A stretch of DNA of 64,000 bases from Roseinatronobacter monicus. Lineage in GTDB: Bacteria; Pseudomonadota; Alphaproteobacteria; Rhodobacterales; Rhodobacteraceae. The notes below the pieces were generated by a model that was not told the DNA's origin, did not search any database, and saw only the letters and a list, made by a program, of their open reading frames with translations. The stretch is taken from NCBI RefSeq assembly GCF_006716865.1, contig NZ_VFPT01000001.1, positions 1,359,001-1,423,000 on the forward strand, written 5' to 3'. Positions 39,065-49,200 of the stretch are shown in pieces; within the stretch, counting starts at the first letter, position 1, and every line of letters begins with the position of its first letter. Made by a program: the position numbers and the translations under genes.

Positions 39065-39909
39065 TTGACGGCTCCGAGGGTCAGGCCCGCAATGAAGTGC
39101 TTTTGCATCAGAAAGAACATCATCACAGGGGGCAATGCAGCGATGATGCTGCCTGCACTCATCATGTGATAGGCAGCACGAAACTGGCTGTTGAAGGCGG
39201 TGATCCCTGCGGTTACGGGCTGGGTTTCCACCCCTTGGGTCAGCACGATCGCCCAGAAATAGTCATTCCAGATAAAGGTGAAGATCAGCACCGACAATGC
39301 GGCAATGGCAGGGCGCATCAGCGGCAACACCACATACCAGAAGATGCGTATTTCTGACACGCCCTCGACGCGCGCAGCCTCGATCAGTTCGCGGGGCAGG
39401 GCGCGGATGAAATTGCGCATGAACAGCGTGCAAAACCCGGTTTGAAACGCGATATGAAACAGCACCAACCCCAAACGGGTGTCATATAACCCCATGCTCA
39501 ATGTCAGGTCGCGCACTGGCACCATGAGGATCTGGAAAGGCACAAAATTGCCCGCGACAAACATGAAGAAAATCCAGATATTGCCGCGAAACCGGTAAAC
39601 GCCCAGCGCAAAGCCCGTCATGCAAGACAGCGCAACTGCCCCGATAACTGTCGGCACCGTGATGAAAACCGAATTCAGCAGGTAGCGCGGCATGGCGCTG
39701 TCGGTGAAGACGCGGGCGTAATTCTCGAACCCTGCGAAACTGGAGGGCCAGCCCCAAAGATTGCCTTGGGTGAAATCGCTGTCTGGCTTGATGGAGAACA
39801 GCGCGACCATCAGCAGCGGCAGCAACCACAGGAGCAATGCGACTGGCAAAAGCGCCTTGTAGCTGGCCTGAATGGCGGCAGAGCGTTGCTCGACAGGCGT
39901 GGGGAACAT
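39061..39909 (-). CDS. carbohydrate ABC transporter permease (MalG-type)
   Basis: This 282-residue inner-membrane permease has six predicted helices and the EAA loop near residue 190 (ELIEAARVEGVSEIRIFWYVVLPL). It is the second permease of the CUT1-type importer encoded in this operon. It follows the MmcQ/YjbR gene by one base and overlaps the alpha-galactosidase gene by four. Substrates are probably alpha- and beta-galactosides. Confidence 0.92.
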   Translation of the reverse strand: MFPTPVEQRSAAIQASYKALLPVALLLWLLPLLMVALFSIKPDSDFTQGNLWGWPSSFAGFENYARVFTDSAMPRYLLNSVFITVPTVIGAVALSCMTGFALGVYRFRGNIWIFFMFVAGNFVPFQILMVPVRDLTLSMGLYDTRLGLVLFHIAFQTGFCTLFMRNFIRALPRELIEAARVEGVSEIRIFWYVVLPLMRPAIAALSVLIFTFIWNDYFWAIVLTQGVETQPVTAGITAFNSQFRAAYHMMSAGSIIAALPPVMMFFLMQKHFIAGLTLGAVK

Positions 39910-39910
39910 C

Positions 39911-40261
39911 TTAGCGCCCCTCCCATGCGGGCAGGCTGGCTTGCAGCTTTTTGGTCAGGCCAGAGCGGATCAACACGTAGGACAGGTGTATGCGGTGGCG
40001 CGCCTCGTTCAGGTCGGTGCCCTCCGGCAGACGGACCCATGAGCGATGGAAATATGGCGCGCGCTCGGCATTGATGGTGTCGCGCAAAACCTCGGCAGTC
40101 TCGATGTCGCGGCATTTCACACAGATGCCCGGCTCCATCCCATGCAGGGCGAACATTTTGCCACCGATCTTCCAGCAGTCATGCCCGCCGTCCCATGGGT
40201 CGGATTTCTCGGCACCGGGCAGGGCCGCACAGATGGCATTGATTTCATCGCGCCATGTCAT
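39911..40261 (-). CDS. MmcQ/YjbR family protein
   Basis: This 116-residue cytoplasmic protein belongs to the MmcQ/YjbR (CyaY-like fold) family. It begins MTWRDEINAICAALPGAEKSDPW and contains GGKMFALHGMEPGICVKC and RAPYFHRSWVRL segments typical of the family. The biochemical role is unknown, with DNA binding suggested for some relatives. Its position is odd: it lies between the two permease genes of a sugar transporter, overlapping the first permease stop by one base. It must be co-transcribed with them. Confidence 0.88.
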   Translation of the reverse strand: MTWRDEINAICAALPGAEKSDPWDGGHDCWKIGGKMFALHGMEPGICVKCRDIETAEVLRDTINAERAPYFHRSWVRLPEGTDLNEARHRIHLSYVLIRSGLTKKLQASLPAWEGR

Positions 40262-41178
40262 CAATAGCCCCTTTCTTCGCGCCACATACGCCATAAGAAA
40301 AACGCGATATAGACCAGCATGATCAGGAACAGGATGACCGCAATCGCAGCGCCGTAACCCATGCGGAAGCCATATTCCGACAGCGACACCTCGAACATGT
40401 AATAGGCCAGCACGCGGCTGGACCCGAACGGCCCGCCACTGGTCATGACGCTGATCATGTCGAAACTGCGCAGCGCGCCGATCACGGTGACGACCACCGC
40501 GATAAACGTGGCCGGGCGCAGTTGTGGCAGGATCACATACCACAGCATCTTCCAGCCCTTGGCGCCATCCAGCCGCGCGGCTTCGACCTGTTCGGGATCG
40601 ACCGCGTTCAGACCTGTCAGATACAGGATCATGCAATAGGCAATCTGGGGCCAGAGGCCTGCGGCGATGATGCCATAAGTCACTGTATTCGGGTTGCCGA
40701 GAATGTTCATGGGGCCAAGGCCGAACAACCCGATCAGCGGATTGAACAGCCCGATGGAGGGGTTGTAGAACCATGCAAAAACAAGGCCGACAACGACTTG
40801 AGAGATTACGAAGGGAAAGAAGAACAGCGATTTATACAGCCGGATGCCGCGCACTTGCTGGTTCAGGAAAAGGGCAATGAACAGCCCGCCCGGAATGGCC
40901 AGCAAATACAGCAACAGCCAGCGCAGATTGTTCCATAACGAGGTGTAGAAGGCCGGGTCATCGAACAGGCGCTCATAATTCTGCATACCGACATAGCGCG
41001 CCTCGCCCAGCCCGTCCCAGCGATAGACGCTGATATGGAAGCTCTGGACTATGGGGATGATGACGTAGAGCGCGAAAAAGGCGATGCCGGGGGCCAGAAA
41101 CAGCCAAGGTGCCGCGCGCACCTGATTGCGTGCCCACCAGCTTCGCCGCGATTGATCTGTGCTGGACGTCATTGGCAC
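40261..41178 (-). CDS. carbohydrate ABC transporter permease (MalF-type)
   Basis: The 305-residue first permease of the CUT1 importer has six predicted helices and the EAA loop (EQVEAARLDGAKGWKMLWYVILPQL). It pairs with the MalG-type permease two genes downstream, the solute-binding protein 67 bases upstream, and the ATPase encoded divergently at 43.4 kb. Confidence 0.92.
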   Translation of the reverse strand: MPMTSSTDQSRRSWWARNQVRAAPWLFLAPGIAFFALYVIIPIVQSFHISVYRWDGLGEARYVGMQNYERLFDDPAFYTSLWNNLRWLLLYLLAIPGGLFIALFLNQQVRGIRLYKSLFFFPFVISQVVVGLVFAWFYNPSIGLFNPLIGLFGLGPMNILGNPNTVTYGIIAAGLWPQIAYCMILYLTGLNAVDPEQVEAARLDGAKGWKMLWYVILPQLRPATFIAVVVTVIGALRSFDMISVMTSGGPFGSSRVLAYYMFEVSLSEYGFRMGYGAAIAVILFLIMLVYIAFFLWRMWREERGY

Positions 41179-41245
41179 GGAATCCCGGTTGTCACGAAAG
41201 GGATCGGGGCGGCAAATGCCCGCCCCGAGTGTTGCGGCCTATTCT

Positions 41246-42493
41246 TCAGTCTTCGGCGATGCGCTGCCGGGTGCTTTCAAGCCGGTCAAGGATTGCATCC
41301 AGACTGTCTGGCATGACCATGAATTCCTGAAACCCCTGCATTGCCGCCGAGGCCATTTCAGCATCGGCGTCGCGGTCAAAGAACTGTGCGATCCCGCCTG
41401 TGGCATTCGACAGCATCTCGAAGCCTGCCTGAATGAACTTGTCATCGGCCACTTCGGCATTGCTGTTGATCGGCAATTGCCCCAGCACTTCATTGGCGAT
41501 GGTCTGGTTTTCGGCGCTGGCCACATATTGCAGGAAGGCGCGCGCATTGTCCTTGTTCTGGGCCTGTGCCGGAATGTGCAGCGTATCTGTAGGCGCATCT
41601 TCGGCCATCGGAATGCCGGGGGTTATTTCCGGGAATTGGTAGAACCCCAGTTGGTCATCGGTCAGGCCGGCGTCGCGCATCGGCTCGACCACGAAATTGC
41701 CCATCAGGTAGGACACGGCGTCACCATTGACCATGAAGGGCTGCGCCTCTTGCCATGTATAGGCCGTGTGGTCGTCGATAAACGCCCCCATGTCGATCAA
41801 CTCGCGCCACTTGGCAAAGGTTTCGCGCACACGGTCATCGGTCCATTCCACCTCGCCTGCGGTCAGGGCCATGTGGAAATCATAGCCATGCGTGCGCAGG
41901 TTCAGATAGTCGAACCAGCCGCCCGCCGTCCACAAAAAGCGGGTGCCAATTGTGTAGCATTTGCGCCCGGAATCGAGGATGGCTTGGCAGTTGGCCTTTT
42001 CCTCTTCCCAAGTGGTCGCAGGTGTCAGGCCCAATTCTTCATAGATGTCCTTACGGTAATAGATCCCCCACTGGTAATAGGTGTAGGGCACGCCCCATTG
42101 CTTGCCGTCCAGTGTCAGCGCAGGGCGGGTCGAGGCAAGTTCCTCGCCCATTGGGCCGTCCCATAGGTCGGACACGTCTTCAAACAGGCCCGCATTGACA
42201 TAGGGGCGCATCCGGTTGCCCGCATACCATCCGTTCACATCGGGCGCATTCGCCGTCAGGTAGTTGCGGATCTGGGTTTTGTTTGCTTCCCGGTCGATCA
42301 GAGTCAGGTCGATGTTTAGGTCCGGGTGCATTTCCTGAAAACGCTCGACCATGCCCTCAATCGCGGCGCGGGGTGCGGGGTTCTGGTCATTGAAGAAGAT
42401 GCGCAGATCGCCGGTCAGTTCGGCCTGTGCCGTCCCGACAAGCATCGTGCTTGTCGCCAGTGCCGCCAGTGCGCCCTTGAATGTAAACTGCAT
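41246..42493 (-). CDS. carbohydrate ABC transporter solute-binding protein
   Basis: This 415-residue periplasmic binding protein of the family 1 extracellular solute-binding group captures the sugar for the importer. A signal peptide is evident (MQFTFKGALAALATSTMLVG, cleavage after AQA). The mature part contains family features such as MVERFQEMHPDLNIDLTLID and DEYDVPYTYYQWGIYYRKD-like sequence (GVPYTYYQWGIYYRK). The start at 42493 has AGGGAGG seven bases upstream. It is the first gene of the galactoside operon and should be the most highly translated. Confidence 0.93.
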   Translation of the reverse strand: MQFTFKGALAALATSTMLVGTAQAELTGDLRIFFNDQNPAPRAAIEGMVERFQEMHPDLNIDLTLIDREANKTQIRNYLTANAPDVNGWYAGNRMRPYVNAGLFEDVSDLWDGPMGEELASTRPALTLDGKQWGVPYTYYQWGIYYRKDIYEELGLTPATTWEEEKANCQAILDSGRKCYTIGTRFLWTAGGWFDYLNLRTHGYDFHMALTAGEVEWTDDRVRETFAKWRELIDMGAFIDDHTAYTWQEAQPFMVNGDAVSYLMGNFVVEPMRDAGLTDDQLGFYQFPEITPGIPMAEDAPTDTLHIPAQAQNKDNARAFLQYVASAENQTIANEVLGQLPINSNAEVADDKFIQAGFEMLSNATGGIAQFFDRDADAEMASAAMQGFQEFMVMPDSLDAILDRLESTRQRIAED

Positions 42494-42530
42494 GTTTTCC
42501 TCCCTTGCAGGTTTCATTATTTGGAACTTG

Positions 42531-42548
42531 TTTTTATATATTGAAAAA
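42531..42548. promoter_or_regulatory. possible operator between the divergent SBP and iclR-type genes
   Basis: An 18-base AT-rich imperfect palindrome (TTTTTATATATTGAAAAA) lies between the -10 hexamer and the SBP start. It is a candidate IclR-family operator. The low complexity makes this weak. Confidence 0.3.
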
Positions 42549-42576
42549 GATGGCGCGACTCGTTACGGTTTGTCAA
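42547..42576 (-). promoter_or_regulatory. promoter of the galactoside operon
   Basis: On the minus strand a perfect TTGACA (42571-42576) is followed after 18 bases by CATCTT (42547-42552), about 55 bases upstream of the SBP start codon. Confidence 0.45.
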
Positions 42577-42607
42577 GAAATTGTTTGTCCGCGTAGTGGG
42601 AGGGGGG

Positions 42608-43414
42608 ATGGCCGCTGGTTCATCAGATGGCACGGTTGCAAAAGCGCTCGAAGCGCTGGACCTTGTCGCGGCTTTCGGGCGGCCTGTGCGGTTTTCGGAC
42701 CTGCTGGAACACAGCCCATACCCCAAAGCAACGCTCTACCGGTTGCTACAGACCTTGGTCAGCCAAGGAATGCTCGCCTATGAGGCGGATCGCGGGTGCT
42801 ACACAATGGGCATTCGTCTGGTGCGGCTGGCCCATGTCGCATGGGCGCAAAGCTCGCTCGCCCCGATAGCGCGCCCGCATCTGGACCGGCTGTCCAGCGA
42901 AGTGGGCGAGACGGTCCATCTTGCGCAGTTGGACCATGCGCAAGTGCTGTATGTCGACAAGCGTAATGCGCGCGAGCCTGTGCATATGTATTCGCAGGCA
43001 GGCAAGGTCGGGCCAGCTTATTGCACAGGTGTGGGCAAGGTGATGCTGGCGTATCTTCCAGATGCCCAATTGCCAGCATTGCTTGCACAACAAAGCTGGC
43101 ATCGCTTCACTGACAACACCCTGACCACACCGGACGCGTTGCAGGCGGAACTGGCCACCATTCGTGCGCGCGGGTTTGCGTTTGACGCTGAAGAACACGA
43201 GCCGGGCATCATCTGCGTGGCGCTTCCGATCCTGTCGTCGCGCGGCGGGGTATTGGGGGCGCTGTCTGTCACCTCGACCACCTCGCGCACCAGCCTTGAT
43301 GCGCTGGAGGGCCTTGTTCCCGTTATTTCGGATATCGCCCGGACCATCGCGCAGGAAGCCGAAACATGGCGTTTCCCCGAAGAGGGTGCGCATCCCATCC
43401 GCAAGAAGGCCTGA
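42608..43414 (+). CDS. IclR family transcriptional regulator
   Basis: This 268-residue IclR-type regulator probably controls the galactoside operon. The N-terminal winged helix-turn-helix runs from VAKALEALDLVAAF to RLLQTLVSQGMLAYEADRGCY. The C-terminal effector domain contains GETVHLAQLDHAQVLYVDK and YCTGVGKVMLAYLPD. The start at 42608 is preceded by GGGAGGGGGG, a strong ribosome-binding site; an alternative upstream start lacks one. It is divergent from the transporter operon and one base beyond coupling distance from the ATPase gene. The effector is unknown. Confidence 0.92.
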   Translation: MAAGSSDGTVAKALEALDLVAAFGRPVRFSDLLEHSPYPKATLYRLLQTLVSQGMLAYEADRGCYTMGIRLVRLAHVAWAQSSLAPIARPHLDRLSSEVGETVHLAQLDHAQVLYVDKRNAREPVHMYSQAGKVGPAYCTGVGKVMLAYLPDAQLPALLAQQSWHRFTDNTLTTPDALQAELATIRARGFAFDAEEHEPGIICVALPILSSRGGVLGALSVTSTTSRTSLDALEGLVPVISDIARTIAQEAETWRFPEEGAHPIRKKA

Positions 43415-43417
43415 TCC

Positions 43418-44470
43418 ATGTCCGGTGTCACTCTGAGCAACGTCGTCAAAAAATACGGTGAAACGCAGGTCATTCACGGGGTGGAATTGACTGTTGATCC
43501 GGGCGAATTTTGTGTCTTTGTCGGCCCCTCTGGCTGTGGCAAGTCCACGCTTCTGCGCATGATCGCGGGGTTAGAGGAAACCTCGGCGGGTGAGATCAGG
43601 ATCGGTACGCGTGATGTGACAAGACTGGACCCGGCGCAGCGCGGGGTGGCGATGGTGTTTCAGACCTATGCGCTTTACCCGCATATGTCTGTCGCAGAGA
43701 ACATGGGGTTCGGACTGAAGATGAATGGCCACCCCAAGGCTGAAATCCGCGAGAAAGTTGCGAAAGCATCCAGCATCCTGCATCTTGATGACTATCTGCA
43801 CCGCAAGCCCAAAGCCTTGTCCGGCGGACAACGTCAGCGTGTGGCCATCGGGCGCGCCATTGTGCGCGGGCCGGAAGTGTTCTTGTTTGACGAGCCGCTC
43901 TCGAACCTTGACGCAGAATTGCGCGTTGAAATGCGGGTTGAGATTGCGCGCCTGCACCGCGAAATCGGCGCAACGATGATCTATGTCACCCACGATCAGG
44001 TCGAAGCCATGACACTGGCTGACAAGATCGTCGTGCTGCGGGGCGGCCGGGTTGAACAAGTCGGCGCGCCGCTGGACCTGTATCGTGAACCCGACAATCT
44101 GTTTGTGGCCGGATTTATTGGCTCGCCTGCAATGAACCTGCTACCAGCGCACCCCACCGAAGGCGGCATTCATGTGCCTGCACTGGGCCCAGAGGTTATT
44201 GCCTGTCGCCCACCGGGCCATGTGTCAGAGCTTGTGGCCGGGTTCCGCCCGCAAAGCCTTAGAATAGGTGCCGGTGACACTCACAGCGTGGAAATGACCG
44301 AAGCCCTCGGTGGCGTGTCCTTCATCCATTGCGCGCGGGACGGGCAGCCGAAGTTGGTGATCGAAACAAAGGGCAATCATGTCGAGCGACCGGGTACAGA
44401 TATCAGCGTTCATGTCGACCCGGATGAGATGTTTTTGTTCGACAAACTCACCGGCCACAGGCTGCGCTAG
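43418..44470 (+). CDS. sugar ABC transporter ATP-binding protein (UgpC/MsmK-type)
   Basis: This 350-residue ATPase energises the CUT1 importer. Walker A is GPSGCGKST (about residues 36-44), the signature is [15 protein letters not shown], and Walker B is [12 protein letters not shown] followed by the H-loop YVTHDQ. A C-terminal TOBE-like regulatory domain follows residue 240. It lies three bases after the IclR gene and is divergent from the permease operon, a split seen in other Rhodobacterales sugar loci. Confidence 0.94.
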   Translation: MSGVTLSNVVKKYGETQVIHGVELTVDPGEFCVFVGPSGCGKSTLLRMIAGLEETSAGEIRIGTRDVTRLDPAQRGVAMVFQTYALYPHMSVAENMGFGLKMNGHPKAEIREKVAKASSILHLDDYLHRKPKALSGGQRQRVAIGRAIVRGPEVFLFDEPLSNLDAELRVEMRVEIARLHREIGATMIYVTHDQVEAMTLADKIVVLRGGRVEQVGAPLDLYREPDNLFVAGFIGSPAMNLLPAHPTEGGIHVPALGPEVIACRPPGHVSELVAGFRPQSLRIGAGDTHSVEMTEALGGVSFIHCARDGQPKLVIETKGNHVERPGTDISVHVDPDEMFLFDKLTGHRLR

Positions 44471-44501
44471 GGCAGCGCGCGCAGGCGGTGCGGGTGCAAC
44501 G

Positions 44502-45062
44502 TTATTGTCCGCGCGCGCCGATTTCCTTTTCCATCCAGCCCACAATCGCTTCGATTTCGTCCGCGTCCAGCACCTCGGTGCCCAGCATCCGCATGGCGCG
44601 CAAGGCGTGGATGCCAAGAAAAGCGACTGTGGCAAAATCCGGGTCCGTGGCATCGGCACGAATGCGATCCAGAAAATCGCGCTCGCGCGCACGGACGGGA
44701 CTCAGCAGGTCCGGGTTTTCGGCGAGCGCTGCAAGCAGCCCAGAAGAGGGCGGCGTGTGCCGCGCGCATTCTTCAAGAAACTGGTTCATATAACCCTTAA
44801 TCGCAGCGTTCGGGCGGCCTGTCGCTTCCTCGGCGCGCAAGGCTGCATCAAGGCGCGACAGATGATGCTCGACCAGCGCTTCCATAAGTTTGGCTTTTGA
44901 CGGGAAGTGATAAAGCAATCCGCCCTTTGAAACACCGGCTTCGGCGGCGACCGCGTCCAGCGACATATTGCCCGGACCAAGCCGGCGTGCCAACGATTCC
45001 GCTGCCTCCAGCAAGCGGCGTTTCGTCTCGGTTGGTTGGCGTGGCAAGCGTTCGGGGGACAT
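44502..45062 (-). CDS. TetR/AcrR family transcriptional repressor
   Basis: The 186-residue TetR-type regulator has a helix-turn-helix in residues 13-58 (RRLLEAAESLARRLG ... VSKGGLLYHFPSKAKLM). The C-terminal ligand domain is of the type found beside RND pumps (TetR_C_37-like AEEATGRPNAAIKGY region, by impression only). The start at 45062 fits the conserved N-terminus; a much longer open frame extends into the divergent efflux gene and is spurious. A 16-bp palindrome lies between it and the pump genes, so it likely represses them and itself. Confidence 0.92.
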   Translation of the reverse strand: MSPERLPRQPTETKRRLLEAAESLARRLGPGNMSLDAVAAEAGVSKGGLLYHFPSKAKLMEALVEHHLSRLDAALRAEEATGRPNAAIKGYMNQFLEECARHTPPSSGLLAALAENPDLLSPVRARERDFLDRIRADATDPDFATVAFLGIHALRAMRMLGTEVLDADEIEAIVGWMEKEIGARGQ

Positions 45063-45083
45063 GTTGTTTCCATACGTTGACTT

Positions 45084-45099
45084 TACCGTCCAGACGGTA
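45084..45099. promoter_or_regulatory. TetR-type operator between repressor and RND genes
   Basis: TACCGTC-CA-GACGGTA is a perfect inverted repeat in the 82-base gap between the divergent genes. It begins two bases after a TTGACT hexamer that could be the -35 of the efflux promoter, so binding would block it. Confidence 0.7.
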
Positions 45100-45144
45100 T
45101 AGCGAGCGGTCAAATTTTGCAAGCCCAAGTGATGGATACCTCGA

Positions 45145-46242
45145 ATGAAAAAGCGCTTCGCTATCGCAATAGTCCTACTCGCGCTGATCGGCGGGGGGCT
45201 GGTCGGCTTCAATATGTTCCGTGACCAGATGATCCAACAGTTTTTGGCAGACAGGCCCATCGACCCCTTGCCGGTCGAAACAGTGACGGCAGAGGCCGTG
45301 ACATGGCAGCCCTCGCTGTCCGCCATTGGCACAGTGAACGCGGCCCAAGGCGTCGAGCTGACAGTTGAGGCCGCTGGCATCGTGCGCGAAATTGCGTTCG
45401 CGGCCAATGCCGACGTTGAGGCTGGGCAGACGCTGCTGCAACTTGATGACGAAGTGCAGCAGGCCGATCTGACCGCCGCGCGCAGCCAGTTGAACTTGGA
45501 GCGCGCGACACTTGCCAGAGAGCAGGAATCGCAAAGCCGTGGTGTTGCCAGCGAGGCGCGGCTTGACCAGACGCGCGCGGCCTTTGACGCGGCCACAGCC
45601 CAAGTCGCGCGCGGCGAGGCGGTGATTGCGCAGCGCCGCCTGATCGCACCTTTCAATGGCACCATTGGCCTGCCACGCGTGGATCAGGGTGCCTATGTCT
45701 CGCCCGGAGCGACGGTTGCGACATTGCAGGATCTGGACACGATGCGGGTGGATTTCAGCCTGCCGGAACAGGCCTTGCCATCGCTGTTCATCGGTCAGCG
45801 GCTGCATATGCGCATTGATGGCGATACGCGCGAGTTTGAAGGCGAGATCACGGGCGTTGATCCGCGCGTAGATCCCGGCTCGCGCATGGTTGCGGTGCGC
45901 GGCAGTGTCGACAATCCTGACCGCGCGCTCACGCCGGGCCAGTTTGCCCGCCTGCGCGTCGACCTGCCCGAAGAAGACGGCGTTATCACCCTGCCGCAAA
46001 CGGCCATTACCATCAGCCTGTACGGTGATTTTGTCTATGCCGTGCGCGAACGCGAAGATGATCCTGACACACTCGAAGCGCGTCAGGTTTTCGTCAGCTT
46101 GGGGCGGCGCGACAATGGACAGATCGAGGTTGTCGAGGGGCTGGAGGCGGGTGAGCGGGTGGTTTCGTCCGGCCAGAACCGCCTGTCGAACCGCGCGCCG
46201 GTAACACTGTCCGACACGCAGGCACCGGGGGCCGCGCGATGA
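45145..46242 (+). CDS. RND efflux periplasmic adaptor (membrane fusion protein)
   Basis: This 365-residue adaptor links an RND pump to an outer-membrane channel. It has an N-terminal membrane anchor (residues 5-22), no lipobox, and a lipoyl/barrel-sandwich region split around a coiled-coil hairpin (QQADLTAARSQLNLERATLAREQESQSRG). The RLIAPFNGTIGLPRVDQGAYVSPG signature and a beta-barrel domain follow. It overlaps the pump gene by four bases. No outer-membrane factor gene is in the window, so a shared TolC-like channel is likely. Confidence 0.93.
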   Translation: MKKRFAIAIVLLALIGGGLVGFNMFRDQMIQQFLADRPIDPLPVETVTAEAVTWQPSLSAIGTVNAAQGVELTVEAAGIVREIAFAANADVEAGQTLLQLDDEVQQADLTAARSQLNLERATLAREQESQSRGVASEARLDQTRAAFDAATAQVARGEAVIAQRRLIAPFNGTIGLPRVDQGAYVSPGATVATLQDLDTMRVDFSLPEQALPSLFIGQRLHMRIDGDTREFEGEITGVDPRVDPGSRMVAVRGSVDNPDRALTPGQFARLRVDLPEEDGVITLPQTAITISLYGDFVYAVREREDDPDTLEARQVFVSLGRRDNGQIEVVEGLEAGERVVSSGQNRLSNRAPVTLSDTQAPGAAR

Positions 46243-49200
46243 ACCTGTCTGCACCGTTTATCAAACGTCCTATCGGGTCCAGCGTTCTGGGCATCATGAT
46301 TATGCTTGTCGGTTTGATGGGCGTCTTTGGCCTGCAAACCCGCCAGTATCCACAAGTTGACGAGACGGTGATTACTGTCGCAACGGTCTATCCCGGCGCA
46401 TCGGCAGACCTGATCCAAGGCTTTGTCACGGCACCCATCTCGGCGGCTGTCGCCTCGGCTGAAGGGGTGGATTACATCACCAGCCAGTCGCGCCCCTCTG
46501 CCTCGGTGGTGACAGTGCAGATGCGGCTGGGGCAAGACCCTGATGTTGCCCTGACCGAAGTCATGTCCAAGGTGCAGGAAGTGCGCGCGCGCCTGCCATC
46601 GGATGCGCAAGACCCCAGCATCGTCAAGGGCACCGGCCAGACCTTCGCAACCATGTATCTGGCGGTGCAGAACCCTGCGATGACATCCGAGCAGGTGACC
46701 GAGTATATCGAGCGCGTGATCGTGCCGCGCATGTCCACGATTGAGGGCGTGGCCGAAAGTCAGGTCATGGGGGCGGCGAATTACGCCATGCGCGTCTGGA
46801 TTGACCCGGTGCGACTGGCGGGGCAGGGGCTGACAGCAGGCGAAGTCACACAGGCGATAAATGACGCCAATTTTCTGGCCGCACCGGGCCGGACGCGCAA
46901 TGAACTGGTCGGCTATGCGATCACAATGGACTCGACCCTGCAAACGCCCGAGGCGTTCGGCAACCTGCCCGTGGCGGGGTCAGGCACCGAAGTTGTCCGC
47001 CTGAGCGATGTCGCGCGGGTAGAGTTGGCGGCGGCCTCAACCGATATGGTGGTCAGTTTCGACGGCGTGGCGGGCACGTTTATCGGTGTGTTCCCCAGCC
47101 CCGGTTCCAACCCGCTGGATGTGTCTGCCGCTGTGCTGGAGGAGCTGCCCGCCTTGCAGGCCAGCTTGCCCGACGGCATGACAATGGAGTTGATGTATGA
47201 CGCGACCGAGCAGATCGCGGCCTCTATCAACGAGGTGCTGCTGACCATCGTTCAGGCCACCGCCATTGTGGCCCTGATCATCCTTTTGTTTCTAGGCTCG
47301 ACCCGATCTGTGTCGGTCCCGCTTGTGGCGATTCCGCTGTCGTTGGTGGGCACTCTGTTTATCCTGTTCGTGATGGGCTACTCGATCAATCTGCTGACAC
47401 TTCTGGCGCTGGTGCTGGCCATCGGTCTGGTGGTGGATGATGCGATTATCGTGGTTGAAAACGTGCAGCGCCATATCGACGAGGGGCAGGCCCCGATGGA
47501 GGCGGCCTTTACCGCGATGCGCGAGTTGTCCGTGGCGATCATTGCCATGCTGACCACACTATTTGCCGTGTTCCTGCCGCTGTTCTTCATTGGCGGGCTG
47601 ACCGGCGCGCTGTTTCGTGAATTTGCGGCAGCATTGGCGGGGGCTGTCTTTATCTCGGGCGTTGTGGCGCTGACCATCTCGCCGATGATGGCAGCAAGGG
47701 TGCTGCGTCCGGGCGGAGGCGAGAACCGCTTTCAACGGTCGCTGAACGGGGCGTTTACCTGGTTGGAAGGGTGGTATGTGCGCCGCCTTGAAGGGACACT
47801 GCGCTTTGTGCCGGTCACGGTGATGGCGGTTGTCGTTCTGACCGGGCTGACGGGGTTTTTGTTTCTCAACACCTCGTCCGAACTGGCCCCGGAAGAGGAT
47901 TCGGGCGCGCTGTTTTCCTTCATCAACGCACCGTCTTACGCCACCATCGACTATACCAGCCATTACGTCAGCCAGATGCGCGAACGCACTGCCGACTTGC
48001 CAGAACTGGCCGCGAATTTCTCGATTGTGGGGTTTGGCGGGCAGACCAATTCCGGCATCATGCTATGGGCGTTCGAGGATTGGGCCGACCGCGACCGCAG
48101 TCAGGCGGACATACAACAAGACCTGCAAGCGCGCATCGCGCCCATTGCGGGTGTGCAGGCCTTCGTCTTTGCGCCGCCATCCTTGCCGGGCGCGGGCGGC
48201 GGGCTGCCCATCGGGTTGGTGATCCAGTCCACGGGTGATCCGTCAGAGGTGTATGAGGTCGCAGACCGCATCCGCCAACAGGCCGAGGCGTCGGGGCGGT
48301 TTCTTGTCGTCCAGAACTCCATGTCCTTTGACACCACGCAGGTTGTCGTCACGATTGACCGTGACCGCGTGGCCGCACTGAACCTGCCCGCCAGCCAGAT
48401 TGGCCAGACCCTCAGCCTGCTTGTGGGCGACGGGGCCACGGCGCAATTCGACCGCGACAGCCAAAGCTATGATGTAATCATGCAGGTGCCGCAGGAATAC
48501 CGCGACAACCCCGAACGGTTGGGCGACATATACCTGCGCGCGCGCTCGGGCGAGTTGGTGCCGCTGTCTGCTGTCGCTGATATTTCAACCGCAGTTGCCC
48601 CGCAATCCATCGAGCAATTTAACCAGCTTAACTCTGCCACGCTGACCGCACTGCCGATGATCGGCACCTCGACCGGTGACGGGCTGGCCGCGCTGGAAGA
48701 GATTGCGCAGGCCGAATTGCCCGACGGGTTCTTCCTTGATTATGAGGGCCAGTCGCGGCTGGAAATGGCCGAGGGCAACACGGTTGCCATAGCCTTTGCG
48801 CTGGCGATTGTGGTGATTTATCTGGTGCTGGCCGCCCAGTTCGAAAGCTTGCGCGACCCGTTCATCGTGCTGATGTCGGTGCCGCTGTCGATCTTCGGGG
48901 TGATTGTGCCGCTGAACCTTGGGCTGGGCACGCTGAACATCTATACGCAGGTGGGCCTGATTACGCTGATCGGGTTGATTACCAAACACGGTATCTTGCT
49001 GGTCGAGTTTGCCAATCAGTTGCGCGTCACAAAGATGCTGGACCGCAGCGCCGCCATCGTTGAATCGGCCCGGCTGCGCCTGCGTCCGATCCTGATGACA
49101 ACAGCCGCCACTGCATTGGGGGTGGTGCCCCTGATGCTGGCCGATGGTGCGGGGTCCGCAGCACGGTTCGCTATGGGTCTGGTGATTTTCTCGGGCATCA

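Noticed and set aside
41159..42166. 335-codon plus-strand ORF opposite the solute-binding protein gene
   Set aside because: It is an antisense shadow; the opposite strand has a signal peptide, a ribosome-binding site and family motifs.
45063..45665. N-terminal extension of the TetR gene into the efflux adaptor gene
   Set aside because: The extension is antisense to the adaptor and low in family likeness; the HTH domain begins right after the start at 45062.
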